Shown piece by piece: positions 1 through 6,954 of a DNA stretch of 32,951 nucleotides. The notes below the pieces were generated by a model, which was not told where the DNA came from, made no database searches, and worked only from the letters and a program-made list of their open reading frames with translations. Every line of letters starts with the position of its first letter. Position 1 is the stretch's first letter. The stretch comes from Candidatus Ruminimicrobiellum bubulum (GTDB taxonomy: Bacteria > Elusimicrobiota > Endomicrobiia > Endomicrobiales > Endomicrobiaceae), in contig JAGCCP010000034.1 of the NCBI GenBank assembly GCA_017651625.1, forward strand, positions 1-32,951, written 5' to 3'. Both the position numbers and the translations under genes were made by a program.

Positions 1-640
1 CTCTTGAAACCATTATCTCTTCACTTTGACGAGGTATTCCTCTAAGTCCGAAAATCATTGAATTTTTACCGGCATTCATTGAACCGTTTTTTGAAAGTTC
101 AACATCTTCACAATGTGATACAACCGGCAAATTGAACATTTTTGTATATTCCAAAGCTCTTCTCATAACCTGCGAGTTTGATACTGGAACGCCATCGTCG
201 GACACGGCAACAATTCCGGCTTTTTTTAATATTCCTATTTCTGCCAATTCTTGCCCTTGTGAGCCTTTTGTAATGCAACCTATAGGGAACACATTTACTT
301 TACCTTCTTTTTGTGCTTTCATAAGAATATATTCTACTGAAGGTGCATTGTCGGTAACGGGTTTTGTGTTAGGCATACAAAAAACTGTTGTTATACCGCC
401 TTTTGCGGCAGCCATAGTTCCGGTTTTAATGGTTTCTTTTTCTTCTTGTCCGGGTTCTCTTAAATGTGAATGAACATCTATTAATCCCGGAACGGCAACT
501 TTATTTTTACCGTCTATTGTTTTTTCCGGTTTATCAGAAAGTTTTTCAACTATCTTTCCGTTTTCAATAAATATATCACCGATTTTATCAACTTTACATG
601 TAGGATCAACTATTCTTATGTTTTTAATTTGAATTAACAT
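1..640 (-). CDS. pyrC: Dihydroorotase, N-terminal part (runs off left edge)
   Basis: Cyclises carbamoyl aspartate to dihydroorotate, the third step of pyrimidine synthesis, in the cytoplasm. The reading frame is open from the ATG at 638-640 to the window edge, giving about 213 residues of a family usually near 425. The metal-binding motif DVHSHLREPG (residues 55-64) is intact. Downstream are MPNTKPVTDN, VAVSDDG and VVSHCED, typical of class I dihydroorotases, in which an Asp replaces the carboxylated lysine bridge. A GGGGAG ribosome site lies ten bases before the ATG. The start overlaps the end of pyrB by seven bases, so translation is probably coupled. In some bacteria class I dihydroorotase forms a complex with PyrB; the adjacency fits but does not prove this. 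The identification is firm; only the C-terminus is unseen. Confidence 0.95.
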   Translation of the reverse strand, partial: MLIQIKNIRIVDPTCKVDKIGDIFIENGKIVEKLSDKPEKTIDGKNKVAVPGLIDVHSHLREPGQEEKETIKTGTMAAAKGGITTVFCMPNTKPVTDNAPSVEYILMKAQKEGKVNVFPIGCITKGSQGQELAEIGILKKAGIVAVSDDGVPVSNSQVMRRALEYTKMFNLPVVSHCEDVELSKNGSMNAGKNSMIFGLRGIPRQSEEIMVSR

Positions 641-1581
641 GTATGTTTTCTCCCCTGTTTATTTCTTGCCAATGCCAACAAGTGTAACACTGCCATTCTG
701 ATGGCAATACCGTTTGTTACTTGCTCGTTAATAACCGATGCCGGACTATCAGCAACTTCGGAATCAATTTCTATTCCTCTGTTCATCGGTCCCGGATGCA
801 TAATTAAAACGTCCGGTTTGGCTTTTGCAAGCCTTTTTTCTGTAACTTGGTACAATTCATTATATTCATGAATAGACGGGAAAAATCCACCCTGCTGTCT
901 TTCCATTTGTATTCTTAAAATATTTACAACATCTACATCTTTTATTGCTTCATCCAAATCATAAAAAACTTCAACACCTAACTCGGATATTCTTTTCGGT
1001 ATTAAGGTTGGTGGTCCAACAACTCTAACCTTTGCACCAAACTTTGTTAATGCCCAAATATTTGATCTTGCAACTCTGCTGTGTAAAATATCACCGACCA
1101 ACAAAACTTTTAGTCCTTCGATTTTTTTCTTTTTATCGTACATTGTGTAAAGATCTAAAAGACCTTGTGTAGGATGTTCATGAAATCCGTCACCCGCGTT
1201 TATAATTGAAGCTTTTAAATTTTTAGCAAGAAGTTCCGGAGCTCCGGCACAAGTATGTCTTATTATTATTATATCAGCCTTCATTGCTTCAAGAGTTTTA
1301 GCCGTATCCACCAAACTTTCACCCTTAACAAAACTCGATGTTTTCGGTGCAATACTTACAACATCCGCCGACAATCTTTTTGCCGCAACTTCAAACGATG
1401 TTCTCGTTCTAGTAGACGGTTCGCAAAATAAAGTTACTACAGTTTTTCCGATAAGAGCAGGAGCCTTTTTGATTGACCTGGTAAACATATTTTTGAAAGG
1501 TTTCGCCGCATCAATAATTGTTTGAATCTCTTTTTTGTCCAAATGTTCCAAACCGAGAAGATCTTTTCTGTTAAAAGACAT
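634..1581 (-). CDS. pyrB: Aspartate carbamoyltransferase catalytic subunit
   Basis: Joins carbamoyl phosphate and aspartate to make carbamoyl aspartate, the committed step of pyrimidine synthesis. At 315 residues it has the full family length. The carbamoyl-phosphate site STRTR is at 56-60, followed by the loop SFVKGES with its lysine near 86, HPTQ at 136-139, an arginine in the NILRIQ(M)ERQ stretch, and HPGP at 262-265. All expected catalytic residues are visible. No regulatory subunit gene (pyrI) is next to it, so this resembles the unregulated or PyrC-associated enzymes. It lies 13 bases after the TPR gene and overlaps pyrC, and it carries an AGAGGA ribosome site. Confidence 0.97.
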   Translation of the reverse strand: MSFNRKDLLGLEHLDKKEIQTIIDAAKPFKNMFTRSIKKAPALIGKTVVTLFCEPSTRTRTSFEVAAKRLSADVVSIAPKTSSFVKGESLVDTAKTLEAMKADIIIIRHTCAGAPELLAKNLKASIINAGDGFHEHPTQGLLDLYTMYDKKKKIEGLKVLLVGDILHSRVARSNIWALTKFGAKVRVVGPPTLIPKRISELGVEVFYDLDEAIKDVDVVNILRIQMERQQGGFFPSIHEYNELYQVTEKRLAKAKPDVLIMHPGPMNRGIEIDSEVADSPASVINEQVTNGIAIRMAVLHLLALARNKQGRKHTC

Positions 1582-1594
1582 TTTGTCCTCTTTT

Positions 1595-2563
1595 CTATTT
1601 ATTATTAATTTTCTCTTCTAAGAATTTTATTTTATATCCCAAAACTCCTTTGTTTTCTGCAAATTCTAATGATTTTTTATATGCTTCTACCGCTTCTTTA
1701 TACTCTTTTTGAGATTCTAAAATTTTCCCTTTAAGAGAATAAGCCCAATACAAATTATTCGTATTAAGTTTTTCTCCGTCTATAACAACATCTATATCTT
1801 TCAAGATATCTTTTAAATCCAAACCTAATTCATATTTTAATTCTGCTCTACGCCTTATATACACACAGTAATTAGGATCATCTTCTCCACTAATTTCAAT
1901 TGCTTTTTCGATATCAGCTAAAGCTTCATTCTTTTTCCCTATTAATTTTTCATAATAACTCTTATAAGAATAATATTCAGGCTTTTCCTCTATTTTCAAT
2001 GCAGACGATAAATCATTAATTGCATCTTCATTTTTTTTGATTAAATATTTACATACCGCTCTTTCATAAAAACACTTTGAGTTGTTAGGATTTAATTCTA
2101 TTGCTTTATCATAAAAAGTTATAGCATTTTGAAAATCTTTTTTATTTCTATAAATTTCTGCCTTTTGTTCATAATATTTTGCTTGTTTTTTATTTAAAGA
2201 TATTGCTTTATCTATATTCTCCATAGCACCTTGTAAATCACAAACTTCAGGAGAAATTCTTGTTTTAGTTTTATCTTTAAATTCATCAAGTACTGTCCAT
2301 TCTTTTATTGTAGAAACAAAATAATATATTTCCGCCTTAGTGGATTTTTTTGTAGATAAACTTATTGCTTCTTTTGCAAATTCATTTTTTTTATTGTTAT
2401 CACTATTGTTTTGTACAAATAATAACAATTGTTTTATTTTAACATAATTTTTTTCGGAAGAATCTATATCAAGATTATCTATATTAACATAAGCGGCATT
2501 TAAACAAGAAAAAGATACTAAAAAAAACATAAGAACTAATAAACCTGTTACGATTTTTTTCAT
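1595..2563 (-). CDS. Exported TPR-repeat protein of unknown role
   Basis: A 322-residue protein that starts with a clear signal peptide: MKK, then a hydrophobic stretch to about residue 22, with likely signal peptidase I cleavage after LNA. The Cys in the stretch lacks a good lipobox (the preceding residues are VSFS), so a lipoprotein is less likely. The rest is helical, with at least three to four tetratricopeptide repeats from about 110 to 310. Recognisable units contain AITFYDKAIELNPNN and AVEAYKKSLEFAENKG. TPR arrays bind partner proteins; the partner is unknown. A strong AAGGAGG ribosome site sits five bases before the ATG. It is placed between pyrR and pyrB with short gaps and so is probably co-transcribed with the pyrimidine genes, although no link to pyrimidines is evident. 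Confidence 0.8.
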   Translation of the reverse strand: MKKIVTGLLVLMFFLVSFSCLNAAYVNIDNLDIDSSEKNYVKIKQLLLFVQNNSDNNKKNEFAKEAISLSTKKSTKAEIYYFVSTIKEWTVLDEFKDKTKTRISPEVCDLQGAMENIDKAISLNKKQAKYYEQKAEIYRNKKDFQNAITFYDKAIELNPNNSKCFYERAVCKYLIKKNEDAINDLSSALKIEEKPEYYSYKSYYEKLIGKKNEALADIEKAIEISGEDDPNYCVYIRRRAELKYELGLDLKDILKDIDVVIDGEKLNTNNLYWAYSLKGKILESQKEYKEAVEAYKKSLEFAENKGVLGYKIKFLEEKINNK

Positions 2564-2595
2564 TTGTTCCTCCTTTTCTTACCAATTGTTTGCTT

Positions 2596-3120
2596 TTATT
2601 TATCATCTATCACGACTTTATCATCACCGGCAACATCATCATTCATATCGACACAAATTCTGTTTTTCGTATGATGAACAAGCCCTACAAAATCGGGTTG
2701 TATAGGAAGTTCTCTATGCCCTCTGTCAACCAAAACCGCTAATTTTATGGATTTCGGTCTCCCGAAATCTTTTAAGACATCCAAAGCTGAACGGATTGTT
2801 CTACCCGTATATAAAACATCGTCTACTAAAATTATATTTTTGTTATTTATATCACATGGAATATTAGTATCTTTTATTGTAGGGATATCGGCACCTGCTT
2901 CCTGTAAATCATCTCTGTAAAGAGTTATATCCAATATTCCAAAAGGAATCTGCTCTTTCATTTTTTTTATACTTTCTATTTTTCTAGATAATCTCTTAGC
3001 AACTGTAACGCCCTTTGTTTGAATACCTACAACAACAATATCGTCAATATTTTGTTTTATAATTTCGTTGGCTAATTTTTCGATAGTAGAATCTATCTGT
3101 TTTGAATTTAAAATTTCCAT
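2596..3120 (-). CDS. pyrR: PyrR bifunctional pyrimidine regulator / uracil phosphoribosyltransferase
   Basis: PyrR proteins bind pyr mRNA leaders in response to UMP/UTP, and many also make UMP from uracil and PRPP. This 174-residue protein has the full family length. The PRPP-binding motif VDDVLYTGRT is at 99-108, and the characteristic ITLYRDDL stretch is near 65-72. It is the first gene of the pyrimidine operon (pyrR, TPR, pyrB, pyrC). A GAGGA ribosome site precedes the ATG. I looked for the classic PyrR-regulated attenuator (anti-antiterminator loop plus terminator) in 3121-3260 and saw none. Control may therefore act elsewhere in the operon, or this copy may act mainly as an enzyme. Confidence 0.93.
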   Translation of the reverse strand: MEILNSKQIDSTIEKLANEIIKQNIDDIVVVGIQTKGVTVAKRLSRKIESIKKMKEQIPFGILDITLYRDDLQEAGADIPTIKDTNIPCDINNKNIILVDDVLYTGRTIRSALDVLKDFGRPKSIKLAVLVDRGHRELPIQPDFVGLVHHTKNRICVDMNDDVAGDDKVVIDDK

Positions 3121-3134
3121 AACACCATTTCCTC

Positions 3135-3154
3135 AATATATATTGTTATATATT
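3135..3154. repeat. 20-bp palindrome in the divergent pyrR / HTH intergenic region
   Basis: The sequence AATATATATTGTTATATATT is a perfect 8-bp inverted repeat (AATATATA / TATATATT) around TTGT. It lies just upstream of the pyrR ribosome site. It could be an operator for the neighbouring HTH protein, but such palindromes arise easily in a region this AT-rich. Confidence 0.3.
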
Positions 3155-3192
3155 ATATAAAAAAAATAATTATTTATAAATATTTTTTATTG

Positions 3193-3219
3193 TTGACATA
3201 ATGTTAATTTTATTATACA
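3193..3219 (+). promoter_or_regulatory. Candidate sigma-70-type promoter for the HTH/GGDEF operon
   Basis: A perfect TTGACA lies at 3193-3198, followed by TATACA at 3214-3219 (15-bp spacing, shorter than the usual 17). TACATT at 3216-3221 gives 17 bp as an alternative. It lies about 45 bases before the HTH start and faces the plus-strand genes. No other plus-strand gene lies upstream. Confidence 0.5.
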
Positions 3220-3260
3220 TTAAATTATAGTATATCGGGCATAGAGGTGTATGTTAAACT

Positions 3261-3590
3261 ATGAAAAGAAAAAAATTATTACCTATACAATCCCAAGAAG
3301 CTTTGACACAAATCGGACAAAATATAAAAGAAGCACGACTTAAAAGAAGAATATCCACGGTTCTTATGGCTCAAAAAACGGGTATTACAAGAATTACTAT
3401 AGGAAAAATAGAAAAAGGAAACCCGAATGTATCAATAGGTGCATACGCTTTGGTAATATTTGTTTTGGGATTAACAGATAAACTAAAAAATTTATTTGAT
3501 CCTTTTCAGGATAAAGAAGGTATTAATCTTGATAGGCAAAGATATCCGAAAAGAATAAGATATAAAAAGAATGAAGGTTGTCTGTTTTAA
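3261..3590 (+). CDS. Small HTH (Xre/HipB-like) transcriptional regulator without a HipA partner
   Basis: A 109-residue protein. An Xre-type helix-turn-helix spans about 17-75: IGQNIKEARLKRRIS, then AQKTGITRITIGKIEKG. The tail, GINLDRQRYPKRIRYKK, resembles the C-terminus of the HTH antitoxins encoded next to HipA kinase toxins, which ends in an LxRxRLPKRxR-type motif. No hipA follows; instead comes an exported protein whose frame starts close to this stop. The protein may be a solitary transcriptional regulator, or an antitoxin left behind after toxin loss. An AGAGGTG ribosome site precedes the ATG by about eleven bases. An earlier ATG at 3251 is out of frame. A TTGACA promoter and an AT-rich palindrome lie upstream, so self-regulation is plausible but unproven. 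Confidence 0.75.
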   Translation: MKRKKLLPIQSQEALTQIGQNIKEARLKRRISTVLMAQKTGITRITIGKIEKGNPNVSIGAYALVIFVLGLTDKLKNLFDPFQDKEGINLDRQRYPKRIRYKKNEGCLF

Positions 3591-3616
3591 TTACTTATGT
3601 TAGAATTTTTATTATT

Positions 3617-4189
3617 ATGTATATAAAACAATTTTCACTTATATCATTACTTTTTTTATTTTGTGTTACAGCTTATGCTTTAGATTTAAATTTAACGAAA
3701 ATAACGAACAAAAACGACAAAATAAATATCGAGTATAATAACACCTTACAATTACACGATTTTGTATTAGTCGATGGTAATTTAATATCTCCTTTTTACG
3801 AAAGTAAAGGAACAAAATATTACTTTTTTTATTTTCTAAACAGAAAACTAAAACAAGAAATCATTGATAATGTAAGCAATAAACAAAAAGTTATAAATAC
3901 TAATGCTAGAGGAAAAACGGAATACAAGATAAACAAATGTAATATAGTAAAAAACCCCAAAACAATTTTGGCTTTTATGTCTGTCATATTCAACGATAAC
4001 ATTGAAATAAATTGTAATATAATGAACGGCAAATACGGATTATGGGTTTCTTGGCCATCACTAAAAGAAAATAATGGTTGGAGAAAAATTTTCGATATAA
4101 AAGATAAAAGTTTAAAAGATAAGATCGAAACAGAATTACTAAAATACTATAAGCAGAAAAGAAACGATGATAAACTTAAAAAAGAATAG
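3617..4189 (+). CDS. Exported protein with two SpoVG-like domains (putative)
   Basis: I chose the ATG at 3617, giving 190 residues, because it opens directly into a good signal peptide: MYIKQF, a hydrophobic core, and likely cleavage after AYA. A TTG at 3578 would add 13 residues but has a GAAGG touching it, which is too close for a ribosome site. The mature part looks like a duplication. The first half has LQLHDFVLVDG, close to the FVVHDIRVIDG of SpoVG. The second half has LAFMSVIFNDN and then YGLWVSWPS, matching the SpoVG pattern GLFVAMPS, followed by a terminal helix ending in ELLKYY. SpoVG is normally a cytoplasmic DNA/RNA-binding protein of about 95 residues, so an exported tandem form is odd. 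The similarity was judged by eye; function is unknown. Confidence 0.6.
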   Translation: MYIKQFSLISLLFLFCVTAYALDLNLTKITNKNDKINIEYNNTLQLHDFVLVDGNLISPFYESKGTKYYFFYFLNRKLKQEIIDNVSNKQKVINTNARGKTEYKINKCNIVKNPKTILAFMSVIFNDNIEINCNIMNGKYGLWVSWPSLKENNGWRKIFDIKDKSLKDKIETELLKYYKQKRNDDKLKKE

Positions 4190-5546
4190 AGTTTTCTTAT
4201 TAGATATTTTTAAAACTGTAATTATCCCCGTATTTTCGGGAATATGTTTTATTATTTGGTTATTCTTTCTATTTCAATACCCGGTATTGGTGTTTCCCTC
4301 CATATTTCTTATTTTTATGATAATGTACATGTTTTCCGGAAATGTTTTCGGCGGCGTATTGATAGCCTTTGCGGTATCTGCAGGCGTTTTTACTATTGCA
4401 ACAACCGGTATTATAAATAAAATTTTGTTGGTTGTTGAAATTTTATGGATAATATTTGTATTTTGCGAACTGGACAAATACAGACAATTATGGATATCCG
4501 AAAAAATAAAATTAAAAGTGGAACATGAAGTTCTGGATAGAGATTTAACTTTAATACAATCGTCAATAACAAACAACGAAAATAAAATAAATGCAATAAA
4601 TCAAAGAATGCAAATATTCCAATCTTTCGAACAGATGATAAATTCCATAGAAAATACCATGAACGAGAAAGACCTTATAAAATTATTGGAAACATTAACA
4701 AAAAAATTCATTGCAAAAGGTAAATGGAATATTAAAAGGCACTCCAGCAAAGATATATTTGTAAATTATTCAAAATTTAATAAAGTACCTTTGTTAATAA
4801 CCAACACGAGCGAAGACAGAAGATTTACGGAAACGGATTATAAAAATGTTTCTTCTTTAATCGTCGTTCCGATAGAAATAGAAAATACCTATTGGGGAGC
4901 AATAAAAGGATATTGCACGGATAAAAAAGAATTTTTTGATGATTACGATTTAAGATTACTATCAATTTTAGCCAGTTTAATAGGACTTATTTTAAACAAC
5001 GCAATAATGTTTAAAAAGGTTGAGGCATTAGCAATAACAGACGGGCTTACGGGATTATATACAAGGGCTTATTTCATAGAAAGATTGCAAGAAGAAATAG
5101 AAAGAGCAAAAACAAATAGTATTCCGATCACTGTTGCAATGATAGATATAGATTATTTCAAAAAAGTTAATGATACTTACGGACATTTGGCCGGAGATAC
5201 ATTTTTAAAACAATTATCAAATATTTTGAGAAGAAGATTTAGAGCTGTAGATGTGTTATCGAGATACGGTGGCGAGGAATTTGCGGTATTGATGTATCAT
5301 ACAACTATTAACGAAAGTTATAAAATACTTGAAGAAGTACGTAAAATGGTAGAAGAAGAAAAGTTTTTTATGCCAATAGAAAGTTACCATCCGATACAAA
5401 TAAAAAAAACAATAAGTATAGGTATAGCTGAACTGAAAGAAGAACAAAATCCGGATGAAATTATAAAAAAAGCAGATGATGCCTTATATATGGCAAAAAA
5501 ACAAGGTCGAAACCAAACTTGTATTTATAAAGAGCACCAGAAATGA
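4167..5546 (+). CDS. Membrane-bound GAF-GGDEF diguanylate cyclase
   Basis: Makes cyclic-di-GMP from two GTP. In 459 residues it has about four N-terminal membrane segments (roughly 10-100), a coiled stretch (about 110-150), a GAF-like sensor region (about 150-285) and a GGDEF domain (about 290-455). The catalytic motif is GGEEF, preceded by ITDGLTGLYTRAYF and IDIDYFKKVNDTYGH. The product-inhibition I-site RxxD is present as RAVD, exactly five residues before GGEEF, so an active, feedback-inhibited enzyme is expected. The ATG at 4167 overlaps the previous gene by 23 bases, and no strong ribosome site is seen, which suggests translational coupling. The input ligand is unknown. Confidence 0.93.
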   Translation: MINLKKNRVFLLDIFKTVIIPVFSGICFIIWLFFLFQYPVLVFPSIFLIFMIMYMFSGNVFGGVLIAFAVSAGVFTIATTGIINKILLVVEILWIIFVFCELDKYRQLWISEKIKLKVEHEVLDRDLTLIQSSITNNENKINAINQRMQIFQSFEQMINSIENTMNEKDLIKLLETLTKKFIAKGKWNIKRHSSKDIFVNYSKFNKVPLLITNTSEDRRFTETDYKNVSSLIVVPIEIENTYWGAIKGYCTDKKEFFDDYDLRLLSILASLIGLILNNAIMFKKVEALAITDGLTGLYTRAYFIERLQEEIERAKTNSIPITVAMIDIDYFKKVNDTYGHLAGDTFLKQLSNILRRRFRAVDVLSRYGGEEFAVLMYHTTINESYKILEEVRKMVEEEKFFMPIESYHPIQIKKTISIGIAELKEEQNPDEIIKKADDALYMAKKQGRNQTCIYKEHQK

Positions 5547-6907
5547 AAAAAGTATTATTTTATTTTAAATTATTTATTCTTTTGGTATGTTTTTTTATTA
5601 TCTACAATAAAGTTAATGCCGATTATATAAAATACATACTGATACTTTTTTTAATGCCTCTATCTATGCTTTCAAAAAAAGTAAACATTACTTACTATGT
5701 AGCTTTTTGTGTAACGGCAATACTTACATCTTTTTTTACCTTTGGATTTTCATACGAAACATTAATAATTTCATTTATTTTTATTCCAATGGTTCCTGTT
5801 TTACTTTTATTTTCAAATAGAAAAATAATGCAATATCCCAACTTGAAAAGAAGAAACAATGAATTAAGATTTTATAAAGAAGAACTCATTAACGAAGAAA
5901 AAAGTCTCTCAAACAAAAGAGAAATACTTGAGAAGAAACTTGAAAGAATTACACACTTTTATATAATTTCAAAAGATTTAACAAAAAACATGGATGTACC
6001 TGAAGACTTAGCAAACGGATTACTTAATATTTTGGAAACAAGAATCGGAGTTTGTTATGTAGTTATTACAACAAAAAATAATAGTGAAGCAGGAAAAGAC
6101 GGAAAAAAGAATTTAAAAATTTTATCGAGATTAAACGAACAAAAAAAAGAGCAATGGTTTTCTTTAATAAATAACAATGAAGAAATCGTTTCGCTAAAAG
6201 GTCCGGCAATAATAAAGTCTTTATTTGATATTGAAAAAAAACCTGTAATTGCTTGGCCGATGATAATAGATAATCAATTAAATTCCTGCACATTTTTGGT
6301 AGTAGAACCGGAATATTCTCAGATATATTTGGAAGAAGGTGAGTTTTTTATTCCTCATTTAAAATTAGGAACAAAAAGAATAATGTTATTTTCGGAACTT
6401 AAAGAAAAAGCAAGAATTGACGGTTTAACTGGATTATACTTAAAAAGATTTTTTCTTGGAAAATTATATTCCGAGATAGAAATAGCTAAAAGATACAACA
6501 CAATGTTTTATTTAATGATGTTGGATATAGATCATTTTAAAAATATAAATGATACTTACGGACATTTGGTAGGTGATGAAGTTTTAAAAGCAACAGCCTC
6601 AACAATTTCATCTTCTGTAAGACGCGGAGATATTGTAGGAAGATACGGAGGAGAAGAGTTTATAGTAATGTTACCATCTATAACACAGGCCAAAGTTGTT
6701 GATATTGCCGAAAAAATAAGAAAAAGCATAAAAAATATAAATTTTAAAGACGGCAAAAAGACTTTTTCCGTTACAATAAGTATAGGTATTTCAAAATACG
6801 ATAAAAGTACCGACATAGATACTTTAATAGGAAAGGCCGATAAGGCTCTTTATAAAGCAAAAAATTCAGGAAGAGACAACATAATAATCTATGACAACAA
6901 TGATTAA
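5543..6907 (+). CDS. Second membrane-bound GGDEF diguanylate cyclase
   Basis: A 454-residue paralogue of the preceding gene, with the same plan. Three to four membrane segments lie in the first ~95 residues, followed by a Lys/Glu-rich coil (about 100-135), a poorly conserved GAF-like region (about 140-285) and a GGDEF domain. The active motif is GGEEF, within GRYGGEEFIVML. The I-site RxxD is present as RRGD, five residues before it. The ATG overlaps the upstream stop by four bases (ATGA), so the two cyclases are co-translated. The sensor halves have diverged more than the catalytic halves, which suggests two different inputs to one output. No phosphodiesterase or PilZ receptor is encoded in the window. 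Confidence 0.92.
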   Translation: MKKVLFYFKLFILLVCFFIIYNKVNADYIKYILILFLMPLSMLSKKVNITYYVAFCVTAILTSFFTFGFSYETLIISFIFIPMVPVLLLFSNRKIMQYPNLKRRNNELRFYKEELINEEKSLSNKREILEKKLERITHFYIISKDLTKNMDVPEDLANGLLNILETRIGVCYVVITTKNNSEAGKDGKKNLKILSRLNEQKKEQWFSLINNNEEIVSLKGPAIIKSLFDIEKKPVIAWPMIIDNQLNSCTFLVVEPEYSQIYLEEGEFFIPHLKLGTKRIMLFSELKEKARIDGLTGLYLKRFFLGKLYSEIEIAKRYNTMFYLMMLDIDHFKNINDTYGHLVGDEVLKATASTISSSVRRGDIVGRYGGEEFIVMLPSITQAKVVDIAEKIRKSIKNINFKDGKKTFSVTISIGISKYDKSTDIDTLIGKADKALYKAKNSGRDNIIIYDNND

Positions 6908-6954
6908 ATATAAAAAAATTACTAAAAGAAATTTTGTTTATATTTAAATTTTTT
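6904..6954. terminator. Possible weak bidirectional terminator between convergent operons
   Basis: An 11-bp inverted repeat, TTAAATATAAA (6904-6914) and TTTATATTTAA (6937-6947), with a T run after it at 6949-6954 lies where the GGDEF operon meets the 3' end of ptsI. The stem is all A-T with a 22-base loop, so it would be weak; no better candidate exists in the 14-base gap. Confidence 0.25.

Noticed and set aside
132-473. Plus-strand open frame of 113 codons
   Set aside because: It lies opposite pyrC, whose reverse frame has clear dihydroorotase motifs; this frame has no ribosome site or recognisable domain.
1595-2563. Lipoprotein call for the TPR protein
   Set aside because: The Cys is preceded by VSFS rather than a lipobox (L-A/S-G/A-C); an AxA-type signal peptidase I site follows.
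3578-3616. TTG start extending the SpoVG-like protein by 13 residues
   Set aside because: The only purine run touches the TTG, and the ATG at 3617 opens directly into a proper signal peptide.
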